Part shown: positions 44,230 through 52,860 of the stretch, one piece after another
Layout of the letters: every line of letters starts with the position of its first letter
Position numbering within the stretch: position 1 is the first letter of the stretch
Assembly (NCBI GenBank): GCA_016713325.1
Contig: JADJPJ010000087.1
Location: forward strand, 1,116,001 to 1,180,000
DNA from: Candidatus Flexifilum affinis
GTDB taxonomy: Bacteria > Chloroflexota > Anaerolineae > Aggregatilineales > Phototrophicaceae
Length of the DNA stretch: 64,000 bases
Reading direction: 5' to 3'
Position numbers and translations under genes: made by a program
Notes under the pieces: model-generated
What the model was told of the DNA's origin: nothing
What the model saw: the letters and a program-made list of their open reading frames with translations, nothing else
The model's database searches: none

Positions 44230-45993
44230 CTATTCGCGGAACATTTCTTCGCCCAGAGTGGCGTCGATCTCGGCATGCATTTCGGCGATCAGCGCGCGGA
44301 TCACATCCAGAAGGTCGGCCAGCGGCACGCGCAGGGGTACGTCCTTGCTGCCACGCCGCTTGAGTTCGGCACTCTGCGTCTCCAGCGTGCGCGGGCTGAC
44401 GGTGATGCGCACCGGGATGCCCAGCAGATCGGCGTCCTTGAATTTCGAACCGGCCCGCTCCTCCCGATCGTCGTACAGCACGTCCAGGCCTACCCGGCGC
44501 AGGTCGTCGTACAGAGCATCGGCCTCAGCTTCCGCGCCGGCAATTGAGACAAGATGGATCGCATACGGCGCGATGGTCACCGGCCAGATCAGGCCATCGT
44601 CGTCGTGGCAGTGCTCGGCGACGCAGGCCAGCAACCGCCCCACCCCGATGCCGTACGAGCCCATCACCACCGAGCGTTCCTTGCCCTCACGGTCCTGGAA
44701 GGTGGCGCCCAGTGCCTCGCTGTAACGCGTCCCCAGCTTGAAGATATTGCCGACCTCCACGCCCCGCACTGCGTCGAGCGGCTGGTCGCAGATCGGGCAG
44801 CCGCAGCCCGCCGCCGCAGCGGCGATGTCGGCGACGATGTGGGCCGCATAGTCGCGTCCATAGTTGGTGTTGAGCAGATGATAGCCCTCGGCGTTGGCGC
44901 CGGCCACCAGGTTGGGCGACGTGGTAACGGCGTCGTCCACCACGACCAGCGCCCCGGCGCCGATCCCAATCGGCGAAGCGTAGCCGGGGACCGCCCCGAT
45001 GGCGCGGATCTCGTCCTCACGCGCCGGGCGAAGGGCCTTGGCCTGGACGGCATTGGTCAGCTTAGTCTCATTCAGTTCCATATCCCCGCGCACCACGGCG
45101 AAGATGAAGCGCTCGACGTCGACCTGGCCTTCGCTCACGGTGGCCATCATGAAAACAGCTTTGGCCGTCTGCGCAGCGCTGATGTTGAGCAGTGCCGCCA
45201 GCGAGTCGATGGTCGTCGTCGACGGCGTGGCCACCTGCTCCAGCGGCAGGGACGCGGCGCTCGGCAGGGTCGGCTTACGAAACGAGGCCACTTCTCGGTT
45301 GGCGGCATAGCCACAGTTCGCGCAGGTGAACAGGGTGTCCTCGCCGACGGGCGTGAGATACATGAATTCGTGCGCCAGCCGGCCGCCCATCATGCCGGTG
45401 TCGCTGGCCACGGCGATGACCGGCAGGCCGCAGCGGCGAAAGATGTTGAAATACGCCTGATAGTGCGCGCGATACTGGCGATCCAGCCCTTCCCAGTCGG
45501 CGTCCAGACTGTAGCTATCCTTCATGGTGAACTCGCGGGTGCGTATCAGACCGGCGCGCGGGCGCGGTTCATCGCGCCACTTGGTCTGAATCTGGTAGAG
45601 CAGCACGGGAAGCTGCCGGTACGAGCGAATGTCCTTGCGCACCAGGTCGGCGATCACCTCTTCATGCGTCATGGCGATGGCCAGATCGCGCCCGGCCCGA
45701 TCCTGTAAGCGGGCCAGCGAGGCGTCGATGGCGAACCAGCGTCCACTCGCCTTCCAGATCTCGGCGGGGTGCACCACCGGCATGGTGATCTCCTGGCCGC
45801 CGATAGCCTCCATTTCACTGCGAAGAATGCTCTCGATCCTGGCCATGGCACGGTGCGCCAGCGGCAGATAGCTGAAGATCCCGGCGCCCAACTGCCGGAT
45901 ATAGCCGGCTCTCAGGAGAAGTTGATGGCTGGCGATCTCGGCCTCGCCCGGGCTGGCGCGCAGGGTCTCGCCGAACAGGTTTCGCATACGCAT
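44230..45993 (-). CDS. proS: Prolyl-tRNA synthetase (bacterial type, with editing domain)
   Basis: This class II synthetase has 587 residues, starting at ATG 45993 with GGAG upstream (the frame runs on to 46143 without a good start). Motif 1 and motif 2 regions are clear (QEITMPVVHPAEIWKASGRW, TKWRDEPRPRAGLIRTREF). The INS/YbaK editing insertion lies between motifs 2 and 3 (TPSTTTIDSLAALLNISAAQTAKA onward) and removes mischarged Ala. Motif 3 is SYGIGVGRLLACVAE, followed by the anticodon-binding domain. CGYAAN and GCPICDQPL supply Cys pairs typical of bacterial ProRS. Confidence 0.94.
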   Translation of the reverse strand: MRMRNLFGETLRASPGEAEIASHQLLLRAGYIRQLGAGIFSYLPLAHRAMARIESILRSEMEAIGGQEITMPVVHPAEIWKASGRWFAIDASLARLQDRAGRDLAIAMTHEEVIADLVRKDIRSYRQLPVLLYQIQTKWRDEPRPRAGLIRTREFTMKDSYSLDADWEGLDRQYRAHYQAYFNIFRRCGLPVIAVASDTGMMGGRLAHEFMYLTPVGEDTLFTCANCGYAANREVASFRKPTLPSAASLPLEQVATPSTTTIDSLAALLNISAAQTAKAVFMMATVSEGQVDVERFIFAVVRGDMELNETKLTNAVQAKALRPAREDEIRAIGAVPGYASPIGIGAGALVVVDDAVTTSPNLVAGANAEGYHLLNTNYGRDYAAHIVADIAAAAAGCGCPICDQPLDAVRGVEVGNIFKLGTRYSEALGATFQDREGKERSVVMGSYGIGVGRLLACVAEHCHDDDGLIWPVTIAPYAIHLVSIAGAEAEADALYDDLRRVGLDVLYDDREERAGSKFKDADLLGIPVRITVSPRTLETQSAELKRRGSKDVPLRVPLADLLDVIRALIAEMHAEIDATLGEEMFRE

Positions 45994-46237
45994 GAGCGGC
46001 TCCAGACAGCTTCGTGTGAAGAGGATGCTGCCCCTGATTCTAGTCCTGACCCAAAAAGGAGTCCACTGCAAGGGTTTCAGGGTCACAAGATGACAGAACG
46101 GCCATGCATAGCGCTGTGTGTGAAGCCTGACAGAGCGTCGCAACGGATGCGCCAGTCGTGATAATGGCCAGGATTCGGCAATTGAGGTCTTTGCGAACAG
46201 CCCACATAATTAGGCGGGTCCATTCGGGAGGGGTCTG

Positions 46238-46972
46238 ATGCGCTATCTGATCGCAGTTCTGGTCATTTTCCTCATGCCCTCGGCGCAGCAGCCGATGAGT
46301 CAGCAGACGTCCGTTCAGCCGCCCGCCCACGAGCTGGTGTTCGAACACCAGCCAGGACCAGACATGCCGACGCTGCAAGAATTGGCCGGCGGGCTCACCT
46401 CCGACGACGAAGTTCTGGCGCGCGTGGTGGAGTATTACGAACAGAACCACGAGCGGTTGGCCATCCTGTGGCGCGAGGACCATCCCGCCCGCCTCGCCGG
46501 AATTTTCGCCATGTACATCAGTCACATCAGCCTGCCGTACGGGGAAACGACGTTTCCAGCTTCCATTGTCGAGTTCATACAGCAGGAGTTCGCCCACTGC
46601 GGAACATACGTCCTGCCTCAGTCACGCATCGCCACGGCCCTGGGCCTGACGTATCGCACCATCGAATTTGTCGCCGAACACGCCTGGGTCGAGGTCTGGG
46701 TCGACGATCACTGGGAGTTGTTTGACGCCACGACAAATACCTGGATCAACCGCACGGGTCTCTATTTGCTCGCCAGGGCGCCGCGCGAGTACCGCTACTT
46801 CTACACGCCGCTTCTCGATATCAATCGGCCGGATGCACGCAGCCACATGGCGCTGGGCTATGATATGCAGCGCCTTCGCACCCGAATGCCGCTCATGGGA
46901 ATCAGCTATTTTCCGCCCGGCGAACAGATCGTCACCGATGCCTTCGGTCCGGAAGCCGGCGAGACCCCCTGA
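46238..46972 (+). CDS. Transglutaminase-like (papain-fold) exported protein
   Basis: The 244-residue protein begins with a short hydrophobic leader (RYLIAVLVIFLMPSAQQ), then has a transglutaminase-core fold with all three catalytic residues: C121 in FAHCGTY, H148 in EHAWVEVW and D163 in LFDATTN. The family includes peptidases, amidases and true crosslinkers. It is likely exported or anchored by the leader. It stands alone, 63 bases from the convergent oxidoreductase gene. The substrate is unknown. Confidence 0.78.
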   Translation: MRYLIAVLVIFLMPSAQQPMSQQTSVQPPAHELVFEHQPGPDMPTLQELAGGLTSDDEVLARVVEYYEQNHERLAILWREDHPARLAGIFAMYISHISLPYGETTFPASIVEFIQQEFAHCGTYVLPQSRIATALGLTYRTIEFVAEHAWVEVWVDDHWELFDATTNTWINRTGLYLLARAPREYRYFYTPLLDINRPDARSHMALGYDMQRLRTRMPLMGISYFPPGEQIVTDAFGPEAGETP

Positions 46973-47035
46973 GCGAATTGGGCTGAGGGGATTCGTCAGC
47001 GCCGATCAGGGCGTGCCGCCGGCGCGCCTGTCTGC

Positions 47036-48058
47036 TCAGTCCAGGAAGATCTCACAACCCTCGCGCGCCGAGTGATAGATCGCCACCACCAGTTCCAGGG
47101 ACCGGCGGGCTTCGCGACCGTGTGTGGACGGGGTGCGCCCCTGTTCGACGGCATCGAGCATCTCGGCGATCTGCTCGCGATGACTGAACCCGTAGACCGT
47201 TGGCGGGTCGACCGCCTCGCGCATGAGGATCTCGCGCTCCTGTTCCAGCATGCCCTCGACCTTCCAGAAGACCTTCCGGTTGAGCGCCGTTCCGCCCACC
47301 TTCACCGACCCGTGCTGACCAAACAGCGCCACCGAGCCTTCGAGGTTCTCCGGGTACGTGACGGTTGAACCTTCGATGGTCGCCACCGCGCCATTTTCAA
47401 AGCGAACGACGGCAACGCCGACGTCTTCGGCTTCCATCTGGTGGGCCATCGTCCCGGTGTAGGCGAACACGCTCTTTGGCCTCCCCATCAGCCAGACCAG
47501 CGCGTCGATGTGGTGGATCGACTGGTTCATCAGCGCCCCCCCATCCATGGCCAGCGTGCCGTGCCAGCCATCCTCGTAGTACGACTGCGGACGATACCAG
47601 CGCACGGTGGCGCTCCCCAGATACAGGCGGCCCAGAGCCCCCGAGTCGACCAGCGCGCGCAGATCGCGCATCGGCGGATTGAAGCGATTCTGCAACACCA
47701 CGCCTAACACCACGCCCGATCGCTCGCAGGTTTCGATTAGCGAGTCGGCATCCTCCAGCGTTAAGGCGATCGGCTTCTCGACCAGTACATGCTTGCCTGC
47801 ACGCGCAGCGTCACGGCCAATCTGAGCGTGGAGGCCGGAGGGCACACAGATCGAGACGAGGTCAACATCTTTGCGCGCCAACACCTCGTGATAGTCGGTC
47901 ATGAAGGACGCGCCAAACTCTTCCGCCACATGGCGAGCGCGCGATTCGACCACATCACAGGCGGCCACCACGTTCACCGTGCGTTCCCGCTGCAAGTCGC
48001 GTAGCGCCTGGCTGTGACGCAGGGAGATCCGCCCGCAGCCAATGATTGCAATGTTCAT
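47036..48058 (-). CDS. Gfo/Idh/MocA-family oxidoreductase
   Basis: The 340-residue NAD(P)-dependent sugar oxidoreductase has a Rossmann domain starting NIAIIGCGRISLRHSQAL (GxGxxxxxH form), the EKP motif at 94-96 (HVLVEKPIAL), and a substrate-domain region GGALMNQSIHHIDALVWLMG that supplies the catalytic His/Asp. Members of this family oxidise or reduce sugars and inositols or their derivatives. It is a single gene facing the transglutaminase gene. The exact substrate cannot be read. Confidence 0.9.
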   Translation of the reverse strand: MNIAIIGCGRISLRHSQALRDLQRERTVNVVAACDVVESRARHVAEEFGASFMTDYHEVLARKDVDLVSICVPSGLHAQIGRDAARAGKHVLVEKPIALTLEDADSLIETCERSGVVLGVVLQNRFNPPMRDLRALVDSGALGRLYLGSATVRWYRPQSYYEDGWHGTLAMDGGALMNQSIHHIDALVWLMGRPKSVFAYTGTMAHQMEAEDVGVAVVRFENGAVATIEGSTVTYPENLEGSVALFGQHGSVKVGGTALNRKVFWKVEGMLEQEREILMREAVDPPTVYGFSHREQIAEMLDAVEQGRTPSTHGREARRSLELVVAIYHSAREGCEIFLD

Positions 48059-48306
48059 AGAGTCGACCTCGGTTTGAGTTCAGGGGAGTCACGCCGCCGG
48101 CTCTGCGCCGCACGTCGGCACGATGTCGACACCCTCCCCTCGGGATGCGCCCCCCTAGATTACCACGAAGTTGGCACAGTGTACCGACGAAAGTGTGTGA
48201 CGCGAGGTGAGGACTTGCCATTCGAAACCATGTACGGAGTGGCAGTGTTCTGACAGACAGCAGGTTTGTCAAATCGGTGGATCATCCGTCGAAGAAGGTA
48301 CCGGCC

Positions 48307-49431
48307 ATGGCTGACCCTAATCGTCCGACACAGAATCGCATCATCGTCCTGGATGTGCTGCGCGGCTTCGCCCTCTTTGGAGTCCTGCTCGTCAACATGC
48401 TCGACTTCAGCGGCTCCGGCCTGCGCGCAGGCACCCTTGGCACACGCGGCAGCCCGGTTGATCAGGTGGTCGATCTGGGCATCGTCGTGCTGGCGATGAC
48501 CAAGTTCTATCTTCTCTTCAGCTTCCTGTTTGGAGTCGGTTTCGCCGTGCAGATGCGCCGCGTCGAAGGCAGCGGACGGCACTTCGTCGGCTTATACCTG
48601 CGCCGGTTGGTGGTACTGCTAGTCATCGGCATGGCACACGCCATTCTGGTGTGGGATGGCGATATTCTGCGTCTCTACGCCATCGCCGGCCTAATGCTGC
48701 TCCTCCTGCGGCGAGCGCCCACTCGACTTCTCCTGGGGCTGGCGCTGGCAATCGGCATGGTGGGGCTTGTCGGCTTCGGCGCAGCCAGCAACTTGCAGCA
48801 AATTAGCGTCGGCATGACGACGGCCGGCCTTCCGTATTACACCGGAGACAGTTACGTCGCCCTGGTGCAGTATCGAGTCGCCCAGCAGAAGCCGATGGTC
48901 GATATTCAGATCCCTATGGTCCTGGTCATGTTCCTGCTTGGTCTGGTCGTCGGCCGCGAGGGTCTGTTGGAGCAACCGGATCGCTACCGTCCGTTCCTGC
49001 GGCGATGGTGGAAAGTCGCACTGCCGGTTGGGCTTGTCGGCAGCGCGCTGCTGGTGGCAGGTTACGCGGTAAACAGCGCCTGGCTGGTCAGCATCGCCGT
49101 CCACATCGGGGCTCCAGCTTTGAGCTTTGCCTACGTTGCCGCGGTACTGCTCAACGCCGAGCGACTGCGATGGCTCGCCCCGGTAGGTCAGATGGCGCTG
49201 TCGAACTATCTGACCCAGTCTCTGGTCTGCACCACGCTGTTTTATGGCTATGGCTTCGGACTATACGATCGGGTATCCCCTGCCCTGACGCTTACCCTCG
49301 TCCTGCTGCTCTTCGGCGCGCAGATGCTGGTGAGTGCCTGGTGGATGCGGCGCTTCCGCTTCGGGCTGATGGAATGGCTCTGGCGGTCGCTGACCTACTG
49401 GCGGATCCAACCGCTGCTACGCACTGCCTGA
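48307..49431 (+). CDS. DUF418-family membrane protein
   Basis: The 374-residue protein starts at ATG 48307, preceded by GAAGAAGG (the upstream GTG at 48277 is in the same frame). It has about 9-10 transmembrane segments. The N terminus RIIVLDVLRGFALFGVLLVN and the C terminus GQMALSNYLTQS ... FGLMEWLWRSLTYW are diagnostic of the DUF418/YeiB family. The family is related to acyltransferase-3-like membrane proteins, but its function is not established. Confidence 0.9.
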   Translation: MADPNRPTQNRIIVLDVLRGFALFGVLLVNMLDFSGSGLRAGTLGTRGSPVDQVVDLGIVVLAMTKFYLLFSFLFGVGFAVQMRRVEGSGRHFVGLYLRRLVVLLVIGMAHAILVWDGDILRLYAIAGLMLLLLRRAPTRLLLGLALAIGMVGLVGFGAASNLQQISVGMTTAGLPYYTGDSYVALVQYRVAQQKPMVDIQIPMVLVMFLLGLVVGREGLLEQPDRYRPFLRRWWKVALPVGLVGSALLVAGYAVNSAWLVSIAVHIGAPALSFAYVAAVLLNAERLRWLAPVGQMALSNYLTQSLVCTTLFYGYGFGLYDRVSPALTLTLVLLLFGAQMLVSAWWMRRFRFGLMEWLWRSLTYWRIQPLLRTA

Positions 49432-49442
49432 GCTCGGCGGTT

Positions 49443-49949
49443 TTAGCGTAGATTTGCCTCCAGCAAACGTTCGACGATGACCACATCCCGCCAGATGCCA
49501 TCGAGCCTCCCATGCTTCTCGTAGATGCCGACCTCGCGAAAGCCGTACTTACGGCACATCGAGCGCGAGGCGGCATTCTCAATGAAGATGCGCGACACCA
49601 GCTTCCAGAAGCCGGCCGCTTCGCAGGCCGGAATGAAGGCCTCCATAAGACGACCGCCGACGCCCTGCCCCTGATGGGCGCCATCGATGTACACAGAGAA
49701 TTCGGCGATACCGGCTTAGCAGTCACGTGGGAGGTAGTTCGAGGCCGAGATCCATCCGACGACCTGACCTTCAAGCTCAGCGACCAGATGGGGATGCGGT
49801 CCGCCATCGCCCCAGGCGGCGATGTCTTCAGCCGTGCGCAGGCGGGTCTCAAAGGTGGACGTGCGAGCCACAATTCCCTGGTTGTAGATTGCGGCGATCG
49901 CCGGGACATCGGCGAGAGCGGCGGCGCGGACGATCACAGCGGATGGCAT
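49443..49949 (-). pseudogene. GNAT acetyltransferase (phosphinothricin-acetyltransferase-like) with an internal stop
   Basis: One frame encodes an N-terminal half (PSAVIVRAAALADVPAIAAIYNQG, GQVVGWISASNYLPRDC), reaches TAA at 49716-49718, and continues without shift into the acetyl-CoA-binding half (AGIAEFSVYIDGAHQGQGVGGRLMEAF, with the R/QxxGxG/A loop). The family usually has Tyr (TAC/TAT) where the stop is, so a single base change explains it. Full length would be about 168 aa, normal for the family. This is a nonsense substitution, unlike the indels seen elsewhere. Either it is a true pseudogene or an error in the assembly. Confidence 0.8.
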
Positions 49950-49959
49950 GTTGTCGCTC

Positions 49960-51222
49960 CTAAGCGGCGTTCGCAGGCGAAACAGCAGGTGCAGAGGTTC
50001 GGACGATCTCGCGCCGGGCCAGCAGCGCGACGCCGGTCGAGGCCGTGCCGAACGCGACGACAACCCAAACGACCGGCTGGTAGCTGCACGTACCATCATA
50101 GATCAGGCTGGCCATCAGGGGGGCCGTCGTGCTGGCGGCCGTCAGGAAAATCGTCATGATGCTGGCGATACGTCCGAAGTTTGCCGCGCCGTACAGATTG
50201 GCGAGAATGGCCGGCCTTGCCAACGTGCCGGCACCCTGCGCCGCGCCAAAGAGGAGGATGAAGACACCGAATACGAAAGCGGAGTTGCCGGCCAGAAGCA
50301 GCGCCAGCGAAAAGGTCTGCAACCCAAAGATAGCGACCATCAGTGTCCGCATGGAGAGGCGCCTCTCCAGCGGCGCAAACAGGACACGCCCGCCCACCTG
50401 CATCAGACCGATTGCGCCAGTGGCAACGGCGGCGGTGCTGGAGTCAAAGCCGGCGCCGATCATGTACGGGATAAAGTGCACGCGCAGGGCCGAGCCTGCC
50501 AGGTAGTGCAGGGAGAAGGTGAGGGTCAGCAGCCAGAAGGTGCGCGCCCGAACCGCCTCCCGGAACGGGCGTGCCTTGCAGCGCCGAGCGCGGGACGCCG
50601 GGCTGCTGGACGGCGCCATCGGGCAGCAGGCCCATATCTTCCGGCCGACGACGCAGGACAAGCAGATGCAGCGGGATGGTCACAACTCCGAGGAATAACC
50701 CGAGGATCAGCACGGCCATGCGCCACCCGAAGGCATTCAGCAGCGCATCCGAAAGCGGCAAAAAGATCGTGCTGGCCAACCCTGCGGCAAGGGTGATCAC
50801 CACCAGCGCGGTGCTGCGCCGCGCGTGGAACCAGTGGGCCACCACCGCGAAAGCCGGATCGTAAAGCACCGCCGCCCCGCAGATGCCCAGGCCAATCCAG
50901 AGAGCGTAGAAGGCCGGGAGGGTCGACACCGTCGACCAGGCGATCACCAGAAGCGTGGCACAGACTGATCCCAGAGTCATGAGGTGGCGTGCGCCGTGCC
51001 GGTCTATCCAGGCGCCCACGGGAAAGGCCATGCCTCCAGTGACCAGGAGCATCAACGAGAAGCCCCGGTAAGCTCGGCGCGCGACCAGCCAAGTTCCGTT
51101 TCCATCGGGGTCAGGAAGACGGAGAAAGCGTAGTAGAGAATTCCCCAAGAGATGGTCTCGGTCAGCGCCAGAGTGAGGGCGATATACCAGCCATAGTAGG
51201 GCCTGGTCCGCTCAGCAGACAT
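49960..51222 (-). pseudogene. MFS transporter interrupted by two frameshifts
   Basis: From ATG 51222 the first frame gives ERTRPYYGWYIALTLALTE and continues to about 51062, where a GGGG run (CCCC on the plus strand) shifts it. Adding one G continues as TGGFSLMLLVTGGMAFPVG. A second change between about 50570 and 50640 (an extra base) moves to the frame that runs REAVRARTFWLLTLTFSLHYL to the stop at 49960. The two shifts compensate and yield a 420-residue, 12-helix transporter of the monocarboxylate-porter/OFA-like branch (TLGSVCATLLVIAW). Two lesions in one gene fit either decay or a poorly resolved stretch. Confidence 0.75.
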
Positions 51223-51451
51223 GTGCACCAGCCCGAGCCATATTCAGAGTCCGTCTGTCTGTGTGAGAAAAGTCTCTGGATTGTCCCGGTGTTGCGCAGG
51301 TGCTGTCAAGTTCCACTGGCTTGCTGCGGACTGCGACCCTTTTGTTCGCACGCCAAACGAGTGTGTTCGAATGGTGTGCGAGGCGCAATATCAGAGGCAG
51401 CCGGCGGCTGCTATTCAGCCACCGGCTATCGGGGAGCGCTCTACCTGGACT

Positions 51452-51826
51452 TCAGGAAGTGCGCTGCGCAATCAAGAATTGGTTGCCGTCCAGGTCGCTG
51501 AACGAGGCCTGAATGCCACCCCAGGGCTGCGCCGTCGGCTCCTGGCTGAAGACGACGCCGCGTGACTTCATCGTCTGGTAGAAGGCATGCACGTCGTCGG
51601 TGTTGAGGATGAATCCGGTGAATCCGCCGAGCGTCTGCGCCGGGTCCGCCGGCCGCGCCAGGCTGATGGAAGTCTGCGCACCGTCGGGCGCGACTTCGAC
51701 CCATCGGTAACCCGGTCCCAGCGGCATGTCGACGCACTTGCTCATGCCGAGGATACTGGTGTAGAAGTCAAGCGCTTTGTCCTGGTCACTGACATAGACG
51801 GTCGCGACCTGAATGTGCGTGATCAT
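51452..51826 (-). CDS. VOC-family (glyoxalase-like) protein
   Basis: The 124-residue protein has the two beta-alpha-beta-beta-beta repeats of vicinal oxygen chelate proteins: THIQVATVYVSDQDKALDFYT and FSDLDGNQFLIAQ. VOC enzymes include glyoxalases, dioxygenases and antibiotic-binding proteins. It follows the ArsR and SRPBCC genes on the same strand with an 88-base gap. This three-gene arrangement is frequent in soil and sediment bacteria. The substrate is not predictable. Confidence 0.85.
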   Translation of the reverse strand: MITHIQVATVYVSDQDKALDFYTSILGMSKCVDMPLGPGYRWVEVAPDGAQTSISLARPADPAQTLGGFTGFILNTDDVHAFYQTMKSRGVVFSQEPTAQPWGGIQASFSDLDGNQFLIAQRTS

Positions 51827-51914
51827 GCCTCACACTCTCCTTTGCGTGATTCTGCTGATGCTCTTCAATTGTGGAACAGAACGATGTGGAACAGGACGAA
51901 ATGAGAATGAACGA

Positions 51915-52355
51915 CTACTCGGGCGGGGACTCGCCTGCAAGGTCGAGACCGTCCAAAACGCCTGCAAGCCGTTGAAGCTGTGTCAGCCAGCCACCGCTGA
52001 GGATGTCGGCCACTGCGACGTCGGTAAGTCCGGTGAAACCGGTGTGTTCGAGCCTGACGTGGGTGCCCTCCGCCACCGGTGTCAGCGTCCAGGTGACGAG
52101 GGTTGTGTGTTCCATGTAGCCGCCAATGAACGTGTACACCAACCGGCGCGGCGGATCGACTTCCGTCACTTCGCAGTAGAGGATGCCGTCATAGTTTGGC
52201 CCTGGATCAGTGCGGAAGCGAAATTTGTGGCCGACCACAGGAGCGAAGTCGTTGTCGGCAAACCACTTCGCGACTGCCCTGGAGTCGGTTAGCGCCTGCC
52301 AGACTCGCTCCGGCGGATGCGGGTAGACTCTGTCAAAGGAGAGATCGCGGCGCAT
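51915..52355 (-). CDS. SRPBCC / AHSA1-domain protein
   Basis: The 146-residue protein has the START-like helix-grip fold seen in activators of Hsp90 ATPase homologues: FDRVYPHPPERVWQALTDSRAVAKWF at the N terminus, then VTEVDPPRRLVYTF and GGWLTQLQRLAGVLD. It is nine bases downstream of the arsR-type gene, so the two are one operon. The family usually binds small hydrophobic ligands. The ArsR-AHSA1 pair is a recurring cassette in which the regulator and ligand-binding protein are presumed to act on the same compound. Confidence 0.87.
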   Translation of the reverse strand: MRRDLSFDRVYPHPPERVWQALTDSRAVAKWFADNDFAPVVGHKFRFRTDPGPNYDGILYCEVTEVDPPRRLVYTFIGGYMEHTTLVTWTLTPVAEGTHVRLEHTGFTGLTDVAVADILSGGWLTQLQRLAGVLDGLDLAGESPPE

Positions 52356-52364
52356 TGCTCCTCC

Positions 52365-52724
52365 CTAAGATGGCGTTGATGGCGTCGAGTCGTCGTCCGC
52401 GTCCAGCAAGTCGAGAAATTCGCCGAGCGCATCCAGTTTTTCCGTCCAGAAAGCCTCGTATTTCTTGAGCCATTCTGCCACCTGATTGAGATTGTCCGGG
52501 CGCAGCCTGTAGACCTGCTCGCGACCATGACGTTCGCGCACGACCAGTTCGCTGTCCAGCAGGATCTTGAGATGCTGGCTGATCGCCGAGCGCGAAATAT
52601 CAAAGGGCGCGGCAATGTCGTTCACGCGGATCTCGCCTCTGGCCAACCGGTCGAGGATCTGCCGGCGAACCGGGTGCGCGATCGCAGTGAACACGTCTGC
52701 GTCCGCCTGTCCTGTATGCTTCAC
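52365..52724 (-). CDS. ArsR-family transcriptional repressor
   Basis: The 119-residue winged-helix protein has FTAIAHPVRRQILDRLARGE, HTH ISRSAISQHLKILLDSELV and wing RERHGREQVYRL. The metal-binding ELCVCDL box of metal-sensing ArsR proteins is absent: the position reads IRVNDIAAPF, so it is likely a non-metal sensor. The tail EFLDLLDADDD is acidic. It is first in the operon with the SRPBCC and VOC genes. Two operator copies sit in its own promoter (52742-52757 and 52772-52787), implying autorepression. Confidence 0.92.
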   Translation of the reverse strand: MKHTGQADADVFTAIAHPVRRQILDRLARGEIRVNDIAAPFDISRSAISQHLKILLDSELVVRERHGREQVYRLRPDNLNQVAEWLKKYEAFWTEKLDALGEFLDLLDADDDSTPSTPS

Positions 52725-52739
52725 GGGTCCCGCTTCTTT

Positions 52740-52759
52740 GTGTTAGCTATAGCTTACAC
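52740..52759. promoter_or_regulatory. ArsR operator, copy 1 (overlapping the transcription start)
   Basis: The 20-base near-perfect palindrome GTGTTAGCTATAGCTTACAC has only one mismatched pair. Its core, GTAAGC-N4-GCTAAC on the minus strand (52742-52757), recurs 30 bases away. Confidence 0.75.
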
Positions 52760-52764
52760 ATGCA

Positions 52765-52794
52765 AGTATACGTTAGGATTCGCTTACATGTCAA
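52765..52794 (-). promoter_or_regulatory. Promoter of the arsR-SRPBCC-VOC operon with operator copy 2 in the spacer
   Basis: On the minus strand TTGACA (52794-52789) and TATACT (52770-52765) are 18 bases apart. The spacer contains the second operator core GTAAGC-GAAT-CCTAAC at 52787-52772, matching copy 1 in both half-sites with one base different. Confidence 0.8.
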
Positions 52795-52860
52795 GCCCGT
52801 GCGTGAGGAAAAGTCGGCCGCACGCGGGACACGCGGCCGACCTGAGCTGGAGTGACCGCG

